Shown here: positions 33,095 to 41,871 of the stretch, piece by piece
How positions within the stretch are numbered: the stretch's first letter is position 1
Layout: every line of letters begins with the position of its first letter
Virus record (IMG/VR): IMGVR_UViG_3300018080_004265
Location: 88,376-152,375 of that record
Source: a virus
Reading direction: 5' to 3' (one strand)
DNA length: 64,000 nucleotides
Position numbers and translations under genes: made by a program
The notes under the pieces: model-generated
What the model saw: the letters and a program-made list of their open reading frames with translations, nothing else
What the model was told of the DNA's origin: nothing
Database searches by the model: none

Positions 33095-33494
33095 TGCTGT
33101 GCAACCATGGATTGCATTAATATATATAGTACCAGCATTAATTTTATGTGGAGCATTAGCATTCTTTATTATGAAGATGATAAAACCTTTTACTAAATTT
33201 CTTGAAGAAAGGGGGAAGAGCCACGACATTGTGACCCCACCAATATTTCCACAAGGCCTTGTATGGCCATTTCAGCAACCAAACTCTTCCCCTCAAGAAA
33301 TAAAAAAAACAAAAGAAGAAATAGAAAAAGAAGAATTACAAAAATTTGAAGAACGTAAAGCACAATTTATAGCTCCAAATATAAAAAAGAAAGTAAAAGT
33401 TAATTTTGATAATTTGGGAGAAAAAATTGTTAGTAGCAGTAAAGATGTAAATAAAGCAGTAAAATACTTAAAAAAAAAGAAAGGTGAAAAGTAA
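33087..33494 (+). CDS. single-span membrane protein, 135 aa
   Basis: Residues about 6-28 (WIALIYIVPALILCGALAFF) form one membrane helix. A Pro-rich stretch (TPPIFPQGLVWPFQQPNSS) and a long Lys/Glu helix follow, probably cytoplasmic. The Pro-rich coding stretch is flanked by the inverted repeat GGGGAAGAG / CTCTTCCCC. Function unknown. Confidence 0.6.
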   Translation: MDNAVQPWIALIYIVPALILCGALAFFIMKMIKPFTKFLEERGKSHDIVTPPIFPQGLVWPFQQPNSSPQEIKKTKEEIEKEELQKFEERKAQFIAPNIKKKVKVNFDNLGEKIVSSSKDVNKAVKYLKKKKGEK

Positions 33495-33745
33495 TGAGAA
33501 AAGAAATAACAAAAGGATTTGAACAATTAAGAAATATTGTTTTAGAGTCTTCTTTTGATCAAAAAAGCGACTTGGCTGATGATATAACTGATTTAGAATT
33601 TAAATTATTAGATATAGCTAAAAAATATCGTGATGATATACGCGATAAAGTAATGTCTATTAGAGAATCTTATCGTCCAATTAGAAGCCAAGTTGAAACT
33701 ATTTCAAGAGCTTGTGATAAAGCTGAAAAATGTATTAGGGATTGA
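33494..33745 (+). CDS. helical protein, 83 aa
   Basis: An all-helical charged protein (GFEQLRNIVLESSFDQ..., RPIRSQVETISRACDKAEKC). Overlaps the membrane-protein stop by one base. No family recognised. Confidence 0.55.
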   Translation: MRKEITKGFEQLRNIVLESSFDQKSDLADDITDLEFKLLDIAKKYRDDIRDKVMSIRESYRPIRSQVETISRACDKAEKCIRD

Positions 33746-33751
33746 TTATGA

Positions 33752-33940
33752 ATGATAAAAACATATTGGATTAATTGTAAACATTTTTGTTGTAGTGCCG
33801 ATGTTGAAAATGGTATAGTAATAGATTCTGCTCCAATTATTAAATGGGGTAAAGGGAAAAAAGTAATGGATGTTATAGATTTTTATAGAAAAAAGGGATC
33901 GTTAATAAATTATACAATTTTAGAGGGAGAATATGAGTAG
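33752..33940 (+). CDS. hypothetical protein, 62 aa
   Basis: A short protein with WINCKHFCCSADVENG near the start (three cysteines) and a basic middle. Likely small metal-binding or structural protein. It overlaps the glycosyltransferase gene. Not recognised. Confidence 0.5.
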   Translation: MIKTYWINCKHFCCSADVENGIVIDSAPIIKWGKGKKVMDVIDFYRKKGSLINYTILEGEYE

Positions 33941-34628
33941 AATTTGTGTATTAATACCAGTTTATAATAGAGAAGATACAATAGAACGTGCTATTAATTC
34001 ATTAAAAGAACAGACTAATAAAAACTTTGATGTATATATTTGTAATGATGGATGTACCGATAAAACGATGGAAATTATCAATAAGACTTTGGGGAATAAT
34101 CCCGGGTTTAAAGTAACTATAAAAAATTTAGAAAATAATATGGGCCAAAATAAAGCAAGAAATATAACATTAAAAATGGCAAAAGATAGTGGGATAAAAT
34201 ATGATTATGTTGCTGGGCTTGATGCAGATGATAAATTTATGCCAAATCATATAGAAGATAATATTAAATATTTAGACGAACATCAGGATATAGATATTAT
34301 ATATTCTGATTGTAGTGTTGGAGATGGAACACCTAAATGGGATTGGGTTTGTAGGGAATTTAACGCCCCATTTTTAAAAGCATTAAATTATATTCCTCAT
34401 TATGCAGTATATAAAGCAAAATATTTAGAGATTCCTTATGATGAAAATATTAAAAGATTAACTGATTGGGATAGATGGTTAAATTTACTTTTAAATCATA
34501 ATGCTAAATTTGCACATTTATGCAAAGTAACATACCATATTTTTAGGGATAAGAATTCTGTAAGTAATAATAATACGGAAAATTTAGATGAGGCAGTAAA
34601 AAAAGTTAAGGGGAAATATAAAATATGA
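33933..34628 (+). CDS. GT2 glycosyltransferase
   Basis: A 231-residue GT-A enzyme. CVLIPVYNREDTIERAINSL opens the nucleotide-sugar fold, YICNDGCTDKT follows, and the metal-binding DxD-like LDADDKF lies near residue 92. First of six GT2 domains in the 34-43.6 kb locus. It probably transfers a sugar to a phage product; acceptor unknown. Confidence 0.82.
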   Translation: MSRICVLIPVYNREDTIERAINSLKEQTNKNFDVYICNDGCTDKTMEIINKTLGNNPGFKVTIKNLENNMGQNKARNITLKMAKDSGIKYDYVAGLDADDKFMPNHIEDNIKYLDEHQDIDIIYSDCSVGDGTPKWDWVCREFNAPFLKALNYIPHYAVYKAKYLEIPYDENIKRLTDWDRWLNLLLNHNAKFAHLCKVTYHIFRDKNSVSNNNTENLDEAVKKVKGKYKI

Positions 34629-35296
34629 TAACAAGGAAAGAATTAGCAGATTTTTTAAAAGTAGCTGAAAAAGATATAGAGAAAATGTATCATGAAGAAA
34701 TGAAGACTGGTATTCTTTTTAATACTAAATATAAAAATAACCCTAAACAATATTATACAGATTATGCTGATGTCTTTATGGCACAACTTTACCATTATAA
34801 TTTGGTATTGAACAATAGGGATTTATCATGGGGGACAGTGCTTAATGAATTTCCTCAAAATGGTAAATGGTTAGATTTTGGAGCAGGTATTGGGGTGTTT
34901 ACTGATTATATTTTAGATAGAAGACAAGATTTACAAGCTTCTGTTTTTGAAGTATCTCCTAAATGTATAGAGTTTTGTAAGCAACATTTTGGGGACAAAG
35001 TAAAAGTATTATCAAAAATAGAAGATTTTGAGAATGACTATGATATTATTACTTGTAATTCTGTATTAGAACATATTCCTGATCCTAAAACAACTGCTTA
35101 TGAAATAATTAAACATATAAAATCTACAGGAACTTTTGTAACTAATTTTGTATATGATGCAGGAGTTGGGCATTTAGATGGAAAACCTAGAGAATTATTA
35201 AAAGAATTAGAAAAAGAATTAAAAGAAAAATATGAATATAAATCATGGTGGCATCCATCTTTAATAGCATTTAGTTTGGGAGGAAACAATGGATAA
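34625..35296 (+). CDS. SAM-dependent methyltransferase
   Basis: A 223-residue class I methyltransferase. The SAM-binding loop is WLDFGAGIGVFTDY, followed by an acidic FEVSPKC and ITCNSVLEHIPDP. It may methylate a sugar, given its glycosyltransferase neighbours. Overlaps genes on both sides. Confidence 0.78.
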   Translation: MITRKELADFLKVAEKDIEKMYHEEMKTGILFNTKYKNNPKQYYTDYADVFMAQLYHYNLVLNNRDLSWGTVLNEFPQNGKWLDFGAGIGVFTDYILDRRQDLQASVFEVSPKCIEFCKQHFGDKVKVLSKIEDFENDYDIITCNSVLEHIPDPKTTAYEIIKHIKSTGTFVTNFVYDAGVGHLDGKPRELLKELEKELKEKYEYKSWWHPSLIAFSLGGNNG

Positions 35297-36623
35297 AAAA
35301 GAATACGAACAGTTACAAAAAGAAACTTCATCTTGGTCAAGAAATAGTGATGGATCTTTTACAAATTATGGAAAAGATTGTTATGAGAGAGTTAAAAAAG
35401 CAATAAAGGAATTCCTCCCAGATAATTTTTATGTTCCTAGCGAAACAAATGTTTTGGTGGTTGGGTGTGGTGAAGGAGTTGAGCTTGAGGAATTTAAAAA
35501 AGAAGGATATCAAGTTACGGGATTAGACATTAATCCTGAAAAAGTTGCTAAAGCTAAAAGTAATGGATTACGAGCCTTGAAGGGAACGATAGAAAGTATG
35601 TTTATTCGTTCTGATATTTATCCAAGACAGGAAATTGTTTATGCTTCTCATGTGCTAGAACATGCTTTAAATTTAAAAGAATCTATAGATATTCTTAAAG
35701 AGTATGTCGGAAGAACTTTTTATATAGTTGTGCCAATTCAACATATTCCGAATAAGTCACATACTTCTCCAATAACAAAAGAGGAAGATATTACTAAATT
35801 TTTTGAACCACAGTATTGGAATGTGAGAACGTGGAGGGAAAGTCATTGTGATGATGAAATTCATGTTCTTGCTACAAGAAAAAAGATAGGAGTTTATACA
35901 GTAACTTGGGATAGGTTAAATGTTACTAAAGAATGGTTTGAAATAATGTATAGAATGATAAAATACCCAATCTATCAGCATATTATTGTGGATAATGGAT
36001 CAAAGGATGGTACAGCAGAATGGTTAAAGGAAATAGAAAAAGATCGCAGTTTTGGGTCAAATATAAAGGTGATTTTGAATGATAAAAATAAAGGAACTGG
36101 ATTTGCAATGAATCAAGCATTTGAAATTTTAGATGCAGATTATCATATAAAAATAGATAACGATTGTGAATTTCAAACCGAAAATTTGTTTAAGCAAATG
36201 TTGGATATTGCTTATGAGCAAGAAAAAAATAATCAAGACTATATGATGTCACCATATGTAAATGGATTGGTAGTAAATAAAGGGGGAGTTCCTAGAAGTA
36301 GGTATTCAACTATAGCAGGGCATAAAATTGGAATTACTAGTGCATTAGGCGGGATATTTAGATGGATGCCTAAAAGTACTCAAATAAAATATTTAGGTAA
36401 AATAATTCCGTGGTTAAATGAAACAAGACTTCATTCAACAGAAGATATGGATATTTCTGCAATAATGAGAAAAAATAACATTCCTATCTTTTATATTGAG
36501 GATATTTTTGTCAATCATATGGATAATGAATTTAAAAGGCCCGATGCAGAATATTTTAAAAGAAGAGAGATTACTTTTAAGAATAAATATGATAAAGAAA
36601 CTGGAGAATATAAACCTTTATGA
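35289..36623 (+). CDS. methyltransferase-GT2 glycosyltransferase fusion
   Basis: A 444-residue two-domain protein. Residues about 1-190 are a class I methyltransferase (VLVVGCGEGVELEEF, GLDINPEK, YASHVLEHAL). From about 195 a GT2 domain starts: GVYTVTWDRLNVTKEW, HIIVDNGSKDGTAEW, and the DxD-like KIDNDCEF. The fusion implies sugar transfer and methylation of one acceptor. Supported by domain order and length. Confidence 0.78.
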   Translation: MDKKEYEQLQKETSSWSRNSDGSFTNYGKDCYERVKKAIKEFLPDNFYVPSETNVLVVGCGEGVELEEFKKEGYQVTGLDINPEKVAKAKSNGLRALKGTIESMFIRSDIYPRQEIVYASHVLEHALNLKESIDILKEYVGRTFYIVVPIQHIPNKSHTSPITKEEDITKFFEPQYWNVRTWRESHCDDEIHVLATRKKIGVYTVTWDRLNVTKEWFEIMYRMIKYPIYQHIIVDNGSKDGTAEWLKEIEKDRSFGSNIKVILNDKNKGTGFAMNQAFEILDADYHIKIDNDCEFQTENLFKQMLDIAYEQEKNNQDYMMSPYVNGLVVNKGGVPRSRYSTIAGHKIGITSALGGIFRWMPKSTQIKYLGKIIPWLNETRLHSTEDMDISAIMRKNNIPIFYIEDIFVNHMDNEFKRPDAEYFKRREITFKNKYDKETGEYKPL

Positions 36624-37138
36624 TAGTTGTGGATTTTGATGATTTTTGCGAAGAAGAAAATAAATTAGATTTACTTTATAAATTAAAAGAAAAAATTCCC
36701 AATTTTAAAGTAACTCTTTTTACTATTCCAGGTAAATCATCGAATAAATTTCTTGAAAATTTAAAAAAGAATGATTGGATGCAATTTGGAATTCATGGGG
36801 AATATCATACTTATTTAGAATGCGAAAAATGGGATAAAAATAAGATCAATCAAGTATTAGATAAATATGAACCATTAGGTTATTATGAGAAACTATTTAA
36901 AGCTCCATATTGGAGAGGAAATGAAGAAATCTATAAAGTACTGGATGAAAGAGGATATATAATTGCTGAAAATAAGCCGATTGAGTATGTAAAAAATAAG
37001 TATTTGTTATATAATTATTCAGTACATGGACACATATCTAATGTTTGTGATAATGGAATTGAAGAGAAATATGATTATTATAGCTCTTTAAATGGAGATT
37101 TTAAATTTATAACGGAGTTATTTAATGAAATTAAATAA
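36620..37138 (+). CDS. polysaccharide deacetylase-like (NodB) protein
   Basis: A 172-residue protein with VVDFDDFCEE, IHGEYHTY (HxxxH-like) and APYWRGNEEIYKVL, resembling the NodB carbohydrate-esterase core. It would remove acetyl groups from sugars. Shorter than most family members. Lies among glycosyltransferases, consistent with tailoring a glycan. Confidence 0.6.
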   Translation: MIVVDFDDFCEEENKLDLLYKLKEKIPNFKVTLFTIPGKSSNKFLENLKKNDWMQFGIHGEYHTYLECEKWDKNKINQVLDKYEPLGYYEKLFKAPYWRGNEEIYKVLDERGYIIAENKPIEYVKNKYLLYNYSVHGHISNVCDNGIEEKYDYYSSLNGDFKFITELFNEIK

Positions 37139-37706
37139 AAAAGAAATAGCTTTTATTTATAATTCTAATAAAATAGAACAGATTATGTATCCCCTTAAGG
37201 AATATTCTAAAGATCCAGATAAATCAGATCCTCATGTTGGGGGGCATATAAAAGCATTTTTATATATGAAAGAGAATTGTAAAAAAGATTTAACTGAAAA
37301 AGATATTCTTATAATGCATAGGCTTTTAACAAAGGATATTTTACGTCCAAAAGACAGCGGTGCATATAGAACTTGTGCTGTTTATATTAGCGGCAGACAA
37401 GCTCCTATGTATTATTCTGTAAAACCAATGATGGAAACTTTAATAGAATTTGCAAAAAGAGTTGGTTATGAGAATGATATATGGAATGTACATCATGAAT
37501 TTGAAATTATTCATCCATTTGTTGATGGGAATGGTAGAACTGGCCGTTTAATTCTTAATTGGCTTAGATTTAAAAATGATCTTCCATTAGAAATTGTTCT
37601 ATATAAAGATAGAATGGAATACTATACATCTATTGAAAAATATAGAATAGGTAAAATAGTAAGTAAAAAATTGGGGGAATTGAATGGAGATAAGGCATTA
37701 TATTGA
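37125..37706 (+). CDS. Fic-domain protein (AMPylase-like)
   Basis: A 193-residue Fic protein. The catalytic motif HPFVDGNGRTGR is complete, with the upstream EFEII helix. Near the N-terminus SNKIEQ resembles the (S/T)xxxE(G/N) inhibitory helix of class II Fic enzymes. It likely transfers AMP or another nucleotide to a protein. It lies in the sugar-decoration locus; target unknown. Confidence 0.85.
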   Translation: MKLNKKEIAFIYNSNKIEQIMYPLKEYSKDPDKSDPHVGGHIKAFLYMKENCKKDLTEKDILIMHRLLTKDILRPKDSGAYRTCAVYISGRQAPMYYSVKPMMETLIEFAKRVGYENDIWNVHHEFEIIHPFVDGNGRTGRLILNWLRFKNDLPLEIVLYKDRMEYYTSIEKYRIGKIVSKKLGELNGDKALY

Positions 37707-38073
37707 TGATATAGATGAAAAATTATTCTTTTCTAAAAAGAAAATTAAAGATGAATTTACTAGAATAGCGGCAAATTTATGGATTCAATTTGGTGTTGAT
37801 TTAACAAAAAATAAAACTGGTAAAAAATATAATGTGACAGATTTTATTTGGTCTACTAAAGCAAAAAAAAGATTTTATGAATTAAATTTTGATATAATTG
37901 ATAAAATGAGAAAAAAACAACAATATGGTTGGTTTATTTTACAAGTAGAACCAAAAGATGAAACAGCTAATGAAGCAAGAAATATATTTGAAGAAATAGA
38001 AGAAGAACAAAGAAAATATTTAAAAAATAAAAAAAAGATAAATAAATATAAAATAACAGAAGAGAGTTTATGA
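37684..38073 (+). CDS. hypothetical protein, 129 aa
   Basis: Lys/Glu-rich helical protein (FEEIEEEQRKYLKNKKKINK at the end) with an aromatic LWIQFGVDLT segment. Overlaps the Fic gene and the next gene, so it is co-expressed. Not recognised. Confidence 0.5.
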   Translation: MEIRHYIDDIDEKLFFSKKKIKDEFTRIAANLWIQFGVDLTKNKTGKKYNVTDFIWSTKAKKRFYELNFDIIDKMRKKQQYGWFILQVEPKDETANEARNIFEEIEEEQRKYLKNKKKINKYKITEESL

Positions 38074-38411
38074 AAAAAAGAATTAGAAAAGAAAAAGATG
38101 TTTTTATTCTTCTTAATGAAGATTATGCAAAAAGCATAAAAAAAATAATCAATAAAAAAATTAGACAATCTAATAGAACCTTAAGAAGAGATAGATTTTA
38201 TCATGAAGAATTAAATGAATTAATAGATAATAGAAAGTGGTCTTGGTTAAGAGAACGAAGAGTGACTCCGGAATATGATGGAGAATCTGTTAGTAGAGCA
38301 CATAGAAGAATGTATGTACATGGGATAAATGATATTTTAAAGTGGTTAACAAATCAAATAGCATCTGATAAAGATATTGATGTTATTTCAATAAAAAACG
38401 AATCATTATAA
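38070..38411 (+). CDS. hypothetical basic protein, 113 aa
   Basis: Basic helical protein (MKKRIRKEKDVF, IINKKIRQSNRTLRRDRF). Not recognised. It overlaps the preceding stop by four bases. Confidence 0.5.
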   Translation: MKKRIRKEKDVFILLNEDYAKSIKKIINKKIRQSNRTLRRDRFYHEELNELIDNRKWSWLRERRVTPEYDGESVSRAHRRMYVHGINDILKWLTNQIASDKDIDVISIKNESL

Positions 38412-38422
38412 GGAGGAAAACA

Positions 38423-39058
38423 ATGATAATTTACAATGATTATAAAGAGAATGATTTTTATGTAAATGTTGATAAAATTAAAGGAAAAAAAATAATTATC
38501 AATAATGTAAAAGCTACTGCAAAATTAGTAGATTTTATGGATAAGAATTGTGATAAATGGTGGTATTGTGTTAAATTATATAAAGGTGAAGAAAATTTAG
38601 CTAAAGAAGTAGAATTAATTCATGATCTTGCAATTAAAAATATTGCAGTAGATGCTGAGAATTATACAGTTGAAGGACAATCATATATGGAATATTCATC
38701 TAAATTTGGGGATAATGTAAGAAAATTATTAACTTTAGACGGAAAAGCAAAAGAATTAATATTACTTCCCGAGAATTTAGGTGGGGATAGATATAAAAAT
38801 TATGATAAATTCGCATATGCTTTAAAACCAAAAGCAATTTTAATGGAGCGCACTTATCAACAACCTGAACCATGGAATATGTTTTATTATTATTGGTTAA
38901 ATAAAATACGTTATTTCTTTTTATTTCCAATTATATATTTAGGTGTATGGCCAGAAGAAACTACAGGCGGATGGGCCGACAAGCAAATGGAAACAGCAAA
39001 ATGGATTGCAGGAGATAAAATTTTTTGGTATAGCGAAACAAAGAATATGCCTAGTTAA
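38423..39058 (+). CDS. hypothetical protein, 211 aa
   Basis: Has its own GGAGG site. The pattern of strands and helices (NVKATAKLVDFMDK, IAVDAENYT, LILLPENLGG, KAILMERTY) could be a TIM-barrel-like enzyme, and VDAEN recalls glycan-active folds, but I cannot name a family. A hydrophobic WLNKIRYFFLFPIIYLGV is near the end. Confidence 0.5.
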   Translation: MIIYNDYKENDFYVNVDKIKGKKIIINNVKATAKLVDFMDKNCDKWWYCVKLYKGEENLAKEVELIHDLAIKNIAVDAENYTVEGQSYMEYSSKFGDNVRKLLTLDGKAKELILLPENLGGDRYKNYDKFAYALKPKAILMERTYQQPEPWNMFYYYWLNKIRYFFLFPIIYLGVWPEETTGGWADKQMETAKWIAGDKIFWYSETKNMPS

Positions 39059-39067
39059 GGGGGAATA

Positions 39068-39847
39068 ATGAATAAAGTATTAATATGTGTTACAAGTTGT
39101 AATAGACAACCATATACAAAACAATGTTTAGAATCTTTATTAAATAATACAGATGAGCCATTTGATTTAATCATTATTGATAATGGGTCTGCACAACCAT
39201 CATTAGATTTATTAAAGAATTTTGAAGGTAAAGTTTTTAAAAATGGAACAACATGTGATGTAGTTTATAATAAAACAAATAGAGGTGTTGCACCAGCTCT
39301 TAATCAAGGTTTAAGAAAAATAAAACCTAATCAACACTTTATGAAACTGGATAACGACATGGTAATTCCAGATAATCATAGAACTTGGTTAACTGAAATG
39401 ATTGATATTTTAGAAAATAACCAAGAGAATATTAGAATAGTTGCATTATCCCCGTTTGTTTATGAAAGAAAAGATCACTTTAGAAGACGTAATATTATTT
39501 TAAATAATAATCATGAATATAAAATTGAAGATCCAACAGGATCTCCAGTATTAGGTCCAGGAAAACTTGTTCATAATGAAGTGATAAGAGCAATTGGAGC
39601 ATATAATGAAACATTTGGTAAATATGGATATGAAGATACTGATTATGCGTTGAGAGCATTAAGAATGGGATTTAGAAATATTTATTATTCTGAATGTAAA
39701 GCAAAACATATTGATGATGAGCAATTGCCAGAAAGTAAAGATTGGAGGGGATTTAAAGATTCTCAATTAAGAAGATCTGCACAGAAAGTAAGTGCAGCTA
39801 GAATTGAATATGCTCATGATAGGAGTAAAGTAAGAATACCGCTATAA
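39068..39847 (+). CDS. GT2 glycosyltransferase
   Basis: A 259-residue GT-A enzyme: VLICVTSCNRQPYTKQCLES, LIIIDNGSAQPS and metal site KLDNDMVIP, then TFGKYGYEDTDYALR, the acidic acceptor helix. Similar in layout to the genes at 40764 and 41864, suggesting duplication within the locus. Confidence 0.82.
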   Translation: MNKVLICVTSCNRQPYTKQCLESLLNNTDEPFDLIIIDNGSAQPSLDLLKNFEGKVFKNGTTCDVVYNKTNRGVAPALNQGLRKIKPNQHFMKLDNDMVIPDNHRTWLTEMIDILENNQENIRIVALSPFVYERKDHFRRRNIILNNNHEYKIEDPTGSPVLGPGKLVHNEVIRAIGAYNETFGKYGYEDTDYALRALRMGFRNIYYSECKAKHIDDEQLPESKDWRGFKDSQLRRSAQKVSAARIEYAHDRSKVRIPL

Positions 39848-39859
39848 AGGGGGAAAGTA

Positions 39860-40384
39860 ATGCCAAGATTAGAAAATTGCATTGATATGCCAGTAAAGCG
39901 CTTAGTTGCATTAATGAATTTATATGGACTTGAAACGACATGGTCTTGTTGCGGATTTAATAATGGAGAACAAAATAAAGATCATGTTTTAGGATTACCA
40001 CAAATTTGGGTAAAATTAGATAATGAAAGTTATAATAAAATAATAAGATTATTAGATAGTGAAATATTTGGTGCTACAGGTGAATGGAATATAATGATCA
40101 GAAAAATGGGGTATCAACAACCATTAGGATTCTTTCATTGTAATTATCAAAATAGAACACAACAATTTTGGAATGATCCAAGTTCTCCGCATTATCATGA
40201 AAGAATGAATGTTGCAATTAGGCATTTAGAAGATAAATTATTAGAATTTAAAAATGAATTTAGAGATGAAGCAATTATTAAAGATCAAAATACGCATATG
40301 AGACAACAAATGCCAGGATGGAATGCTAAACCAGCTCGAGATTGGGTAGTCAATAAAGAGCAGATATTGAGGTTATTTAAATGA
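39860..40384 (+). CDS. hypothetical protein, 174 aa
   Basis: GGGGG site before ATG. Contains LYGLETTWSCCGFNNGEQ (a Cys pair) and LGFFHCNYQNRTQQFW. It may bind metal. The gene ends overlapping the YopX-like gene. Not recognised. Confidence 0.5.
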   Translation: MPRLENCIDMPVKRLVALMNLYGLETTWSCCGFNNGEQNKDHVLGLPQIWVKLDNESYNKIIRLLDSEIFGATGEWNIMIRKMGYQQPLGFFHCNYQNRTQQFWNDPSSPHYHERMNVAIRHLEDKLLEFKNEFRDEAIIKDQNTHMRQQMPGWNAKPARDWVVNKEQILRLFK

Positions 40385-40764
40385 AAAGATTAGTACAATA
40401 TAGAATTTGGATTTATGAAACAAAACAAATGATTCCACTTCCTCCAATTGGTGAAGAAAAATGTGATGGGCATAGAACTGGATATGCTTCTTATACTGGT
40501 AAGTATACAGATATGGAATGGTTACAAAATACTGGATTACAAGATAAAAATAATGAATATATATATGAAGGAGATATAGTTGAATATGAATTTATTGATG
40601 GGCATGGAATAGGGTATATAGAATGGATAGATGAAAAAGCAAGATTTGTATGGATTGATATAAAAGATTGCGGAGATGGATATGGGATTCATCAACCAGA
40701 TAAAAATAGAATGGAAATATTAGGTAATATTTATGAACATCCTGAAATGTTAGAAGGAGCATAA
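40381..40764 (+). CDS. YopX-family phage protein
   Basis: A 127-residue protein with the YopX signature: MEWLQNTGLQDKNNEYIYEG followed by DIVEY, and the closing MEILGNIYEHPEML. Widespread in Firmicute phages; function unknown. Its presence supports a Gram-positive phage origin. Confidence 0.8.
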   Translation: MKRLVQYRIWIYETKQMIPLPPIGEEKCDGHRTGYASYTGKYTDMEWLQNTGLQDKNNEYIYEGDIVEYEFIDGHGIGYIEWIDEKARFVWIDIKDCGDGYGIHQPDKNRMEILGNIYEHPEMLEGA

Positions 40765-41513
40765 TGAATAAAATTCTTATTGGGATGTTAACTTATAATA
40801 GAATAGAAATGACGAAAAAAGCTATAGAAGCTTTATTTAAATGTACAAATCCAATATTTGATTTATATATTTTTGATAATGGGTCTATAGATGGGACTCT
40901 TAAATATTTAGAGAGCCTAAAATATAATTTTAAAGTTCTTAGCCAACCAATTAATATTGGTGTAGCAAAAGGGTTAAATTTTATTCTAGAACATAGAAAA
41001 CCAGAACAGCACTTTATGAAATTAGATAATGATATGGTGTTAGAAACAGATGATAAAGATTGGTTAAATAAAATGTGCGATATTTTAGAAGCTCCTTGGA
41101 ATGCAAAAACCCCAGATCATAAAGATGTTAAATTAGGAGCGCTTGGATTAAAACCTTATAAATTAGTTCCAGAACATAAAAATAAAGTTACAATAAATGG
41201 ATATACATTAGAACTTCCACCAGAAGGGACATTAGGATGTGCTACTGTTTGGAAAAATGAAGCTTTAAATAGAATAGGAAAATTTGTTGAAGATTTTGGT
41301 ACATATGGATATGAAGATTCTATTCAAAATACAAGATTAGGAGTTGTTGGATATATTACTGCTTTTTGGCCAGATATAAAAATAGTTCATATAGATCCAG
41401 GTGGAGAAACTGATTATATGAAATCTAAACATAAAGCTGCAAGAGATAATTATCAAAAATACCTTGAAGTACATAAAGCATTTGTTAATAAAACAAGATC
41501 AGTAAAAATATGA
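40764..41513 (+). CDS. GT2 glycosyltransferase
   Basis: A 249-residue GT-A enzyme: KILIGMLTYNRIEMTKKAIE, YIFDNGSIDGTL, QHFMKLDNDMVLE and later FGTYGYEDSIQNTRLG. Close in layout to the gene at 39068. Overlaps the YopX gene and the small basic gene downstream. Confidence 0.82.
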   Translation: MNKILIGMLTYNRIEMTKKAIEALFKCTNPIFDLYIFDNGSIDGTLKYLESLKYNFKVLSQPINIGVAKGLNFILEHRKPEQHFMKLDNDMVLETDDKDWLNKMCDILEAPWNAKTPDHKDVKLGALGLKPYKLVPEHKNKVTINGYTLELPPEGTLGCATVWKNEALNRIGKFVEDFGTYGYEDSIQNTRLGVVGYITAFWPDIKIVHIDPGGETDYMKSKHKAARDNYQKYLEVHKAFVNKTRSVKI

Positions 41514-41701
41514 AGAAAAAAACTAAAAGAAAATATGATGGATTATTTTTTGAAACAATGTATGATCTTTTAGATCTTTTTGGAAAAACTAATAATAAAT
41601 GGCATATCTTACTAGTTGGTAAATGGATCTTTTGGAAATTTAAAGTTAAGTTATTTTTTAAAGATATAGTATACAAATGGAAGAAAAGAAAAAAAAGATA
41701 A
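41510..41701 (+). CDS. small basic protein, 63 aa
   Basis: ATGA-coupled to the preceding gene. Very basic and aromatic (KKKTKRKYDGLFFETM, ending WKKRKKR) with a hydrophobic middle HILLVGKWIFWKF, possibly membrane-associated. Overlaps the next gene in another frame. Function unknown. Confidence 0.45.
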   Translation: MKKKTKRKYDGLFFETMYDLLDLFGKTNNKWHILLVGKWIFWKFKVKLFFKDIVYKWKKRKKR

Positions 41702-41871
41702 AAAATTTAATAATGCGGCCATTAGGTAAGTTGATAAAAAAATATCAACAAAAAATGAAAGCATGTGTATTTTATGAATCTTTTATATATCATAGCCTTG
41801 TATATGATTTAGAACAGGTTATAAAAAAGTATCAAGAAGATTTTGAAAAATGGAGTAAGAATAATGAGTAA
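41677..41871 (+). CDS. small basic protein, 64 aa
   Basis: Starts in the lysine-rich end of the previous gene. Basic helical N-terminus (EEKKKKIKNLIMRPLGKLIK), then a Tyr-rich part. Not recognised; likely a small helper of the glycosyltransferase cluster or an uncharacterised accessory. Confidence 0.45.
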   Translation: MEEKKKKIKNLIMRPLGKLIKKYQQKMKACVFYESFIYHSLVYDLEQVIKKYQEDFEKWSKNNE

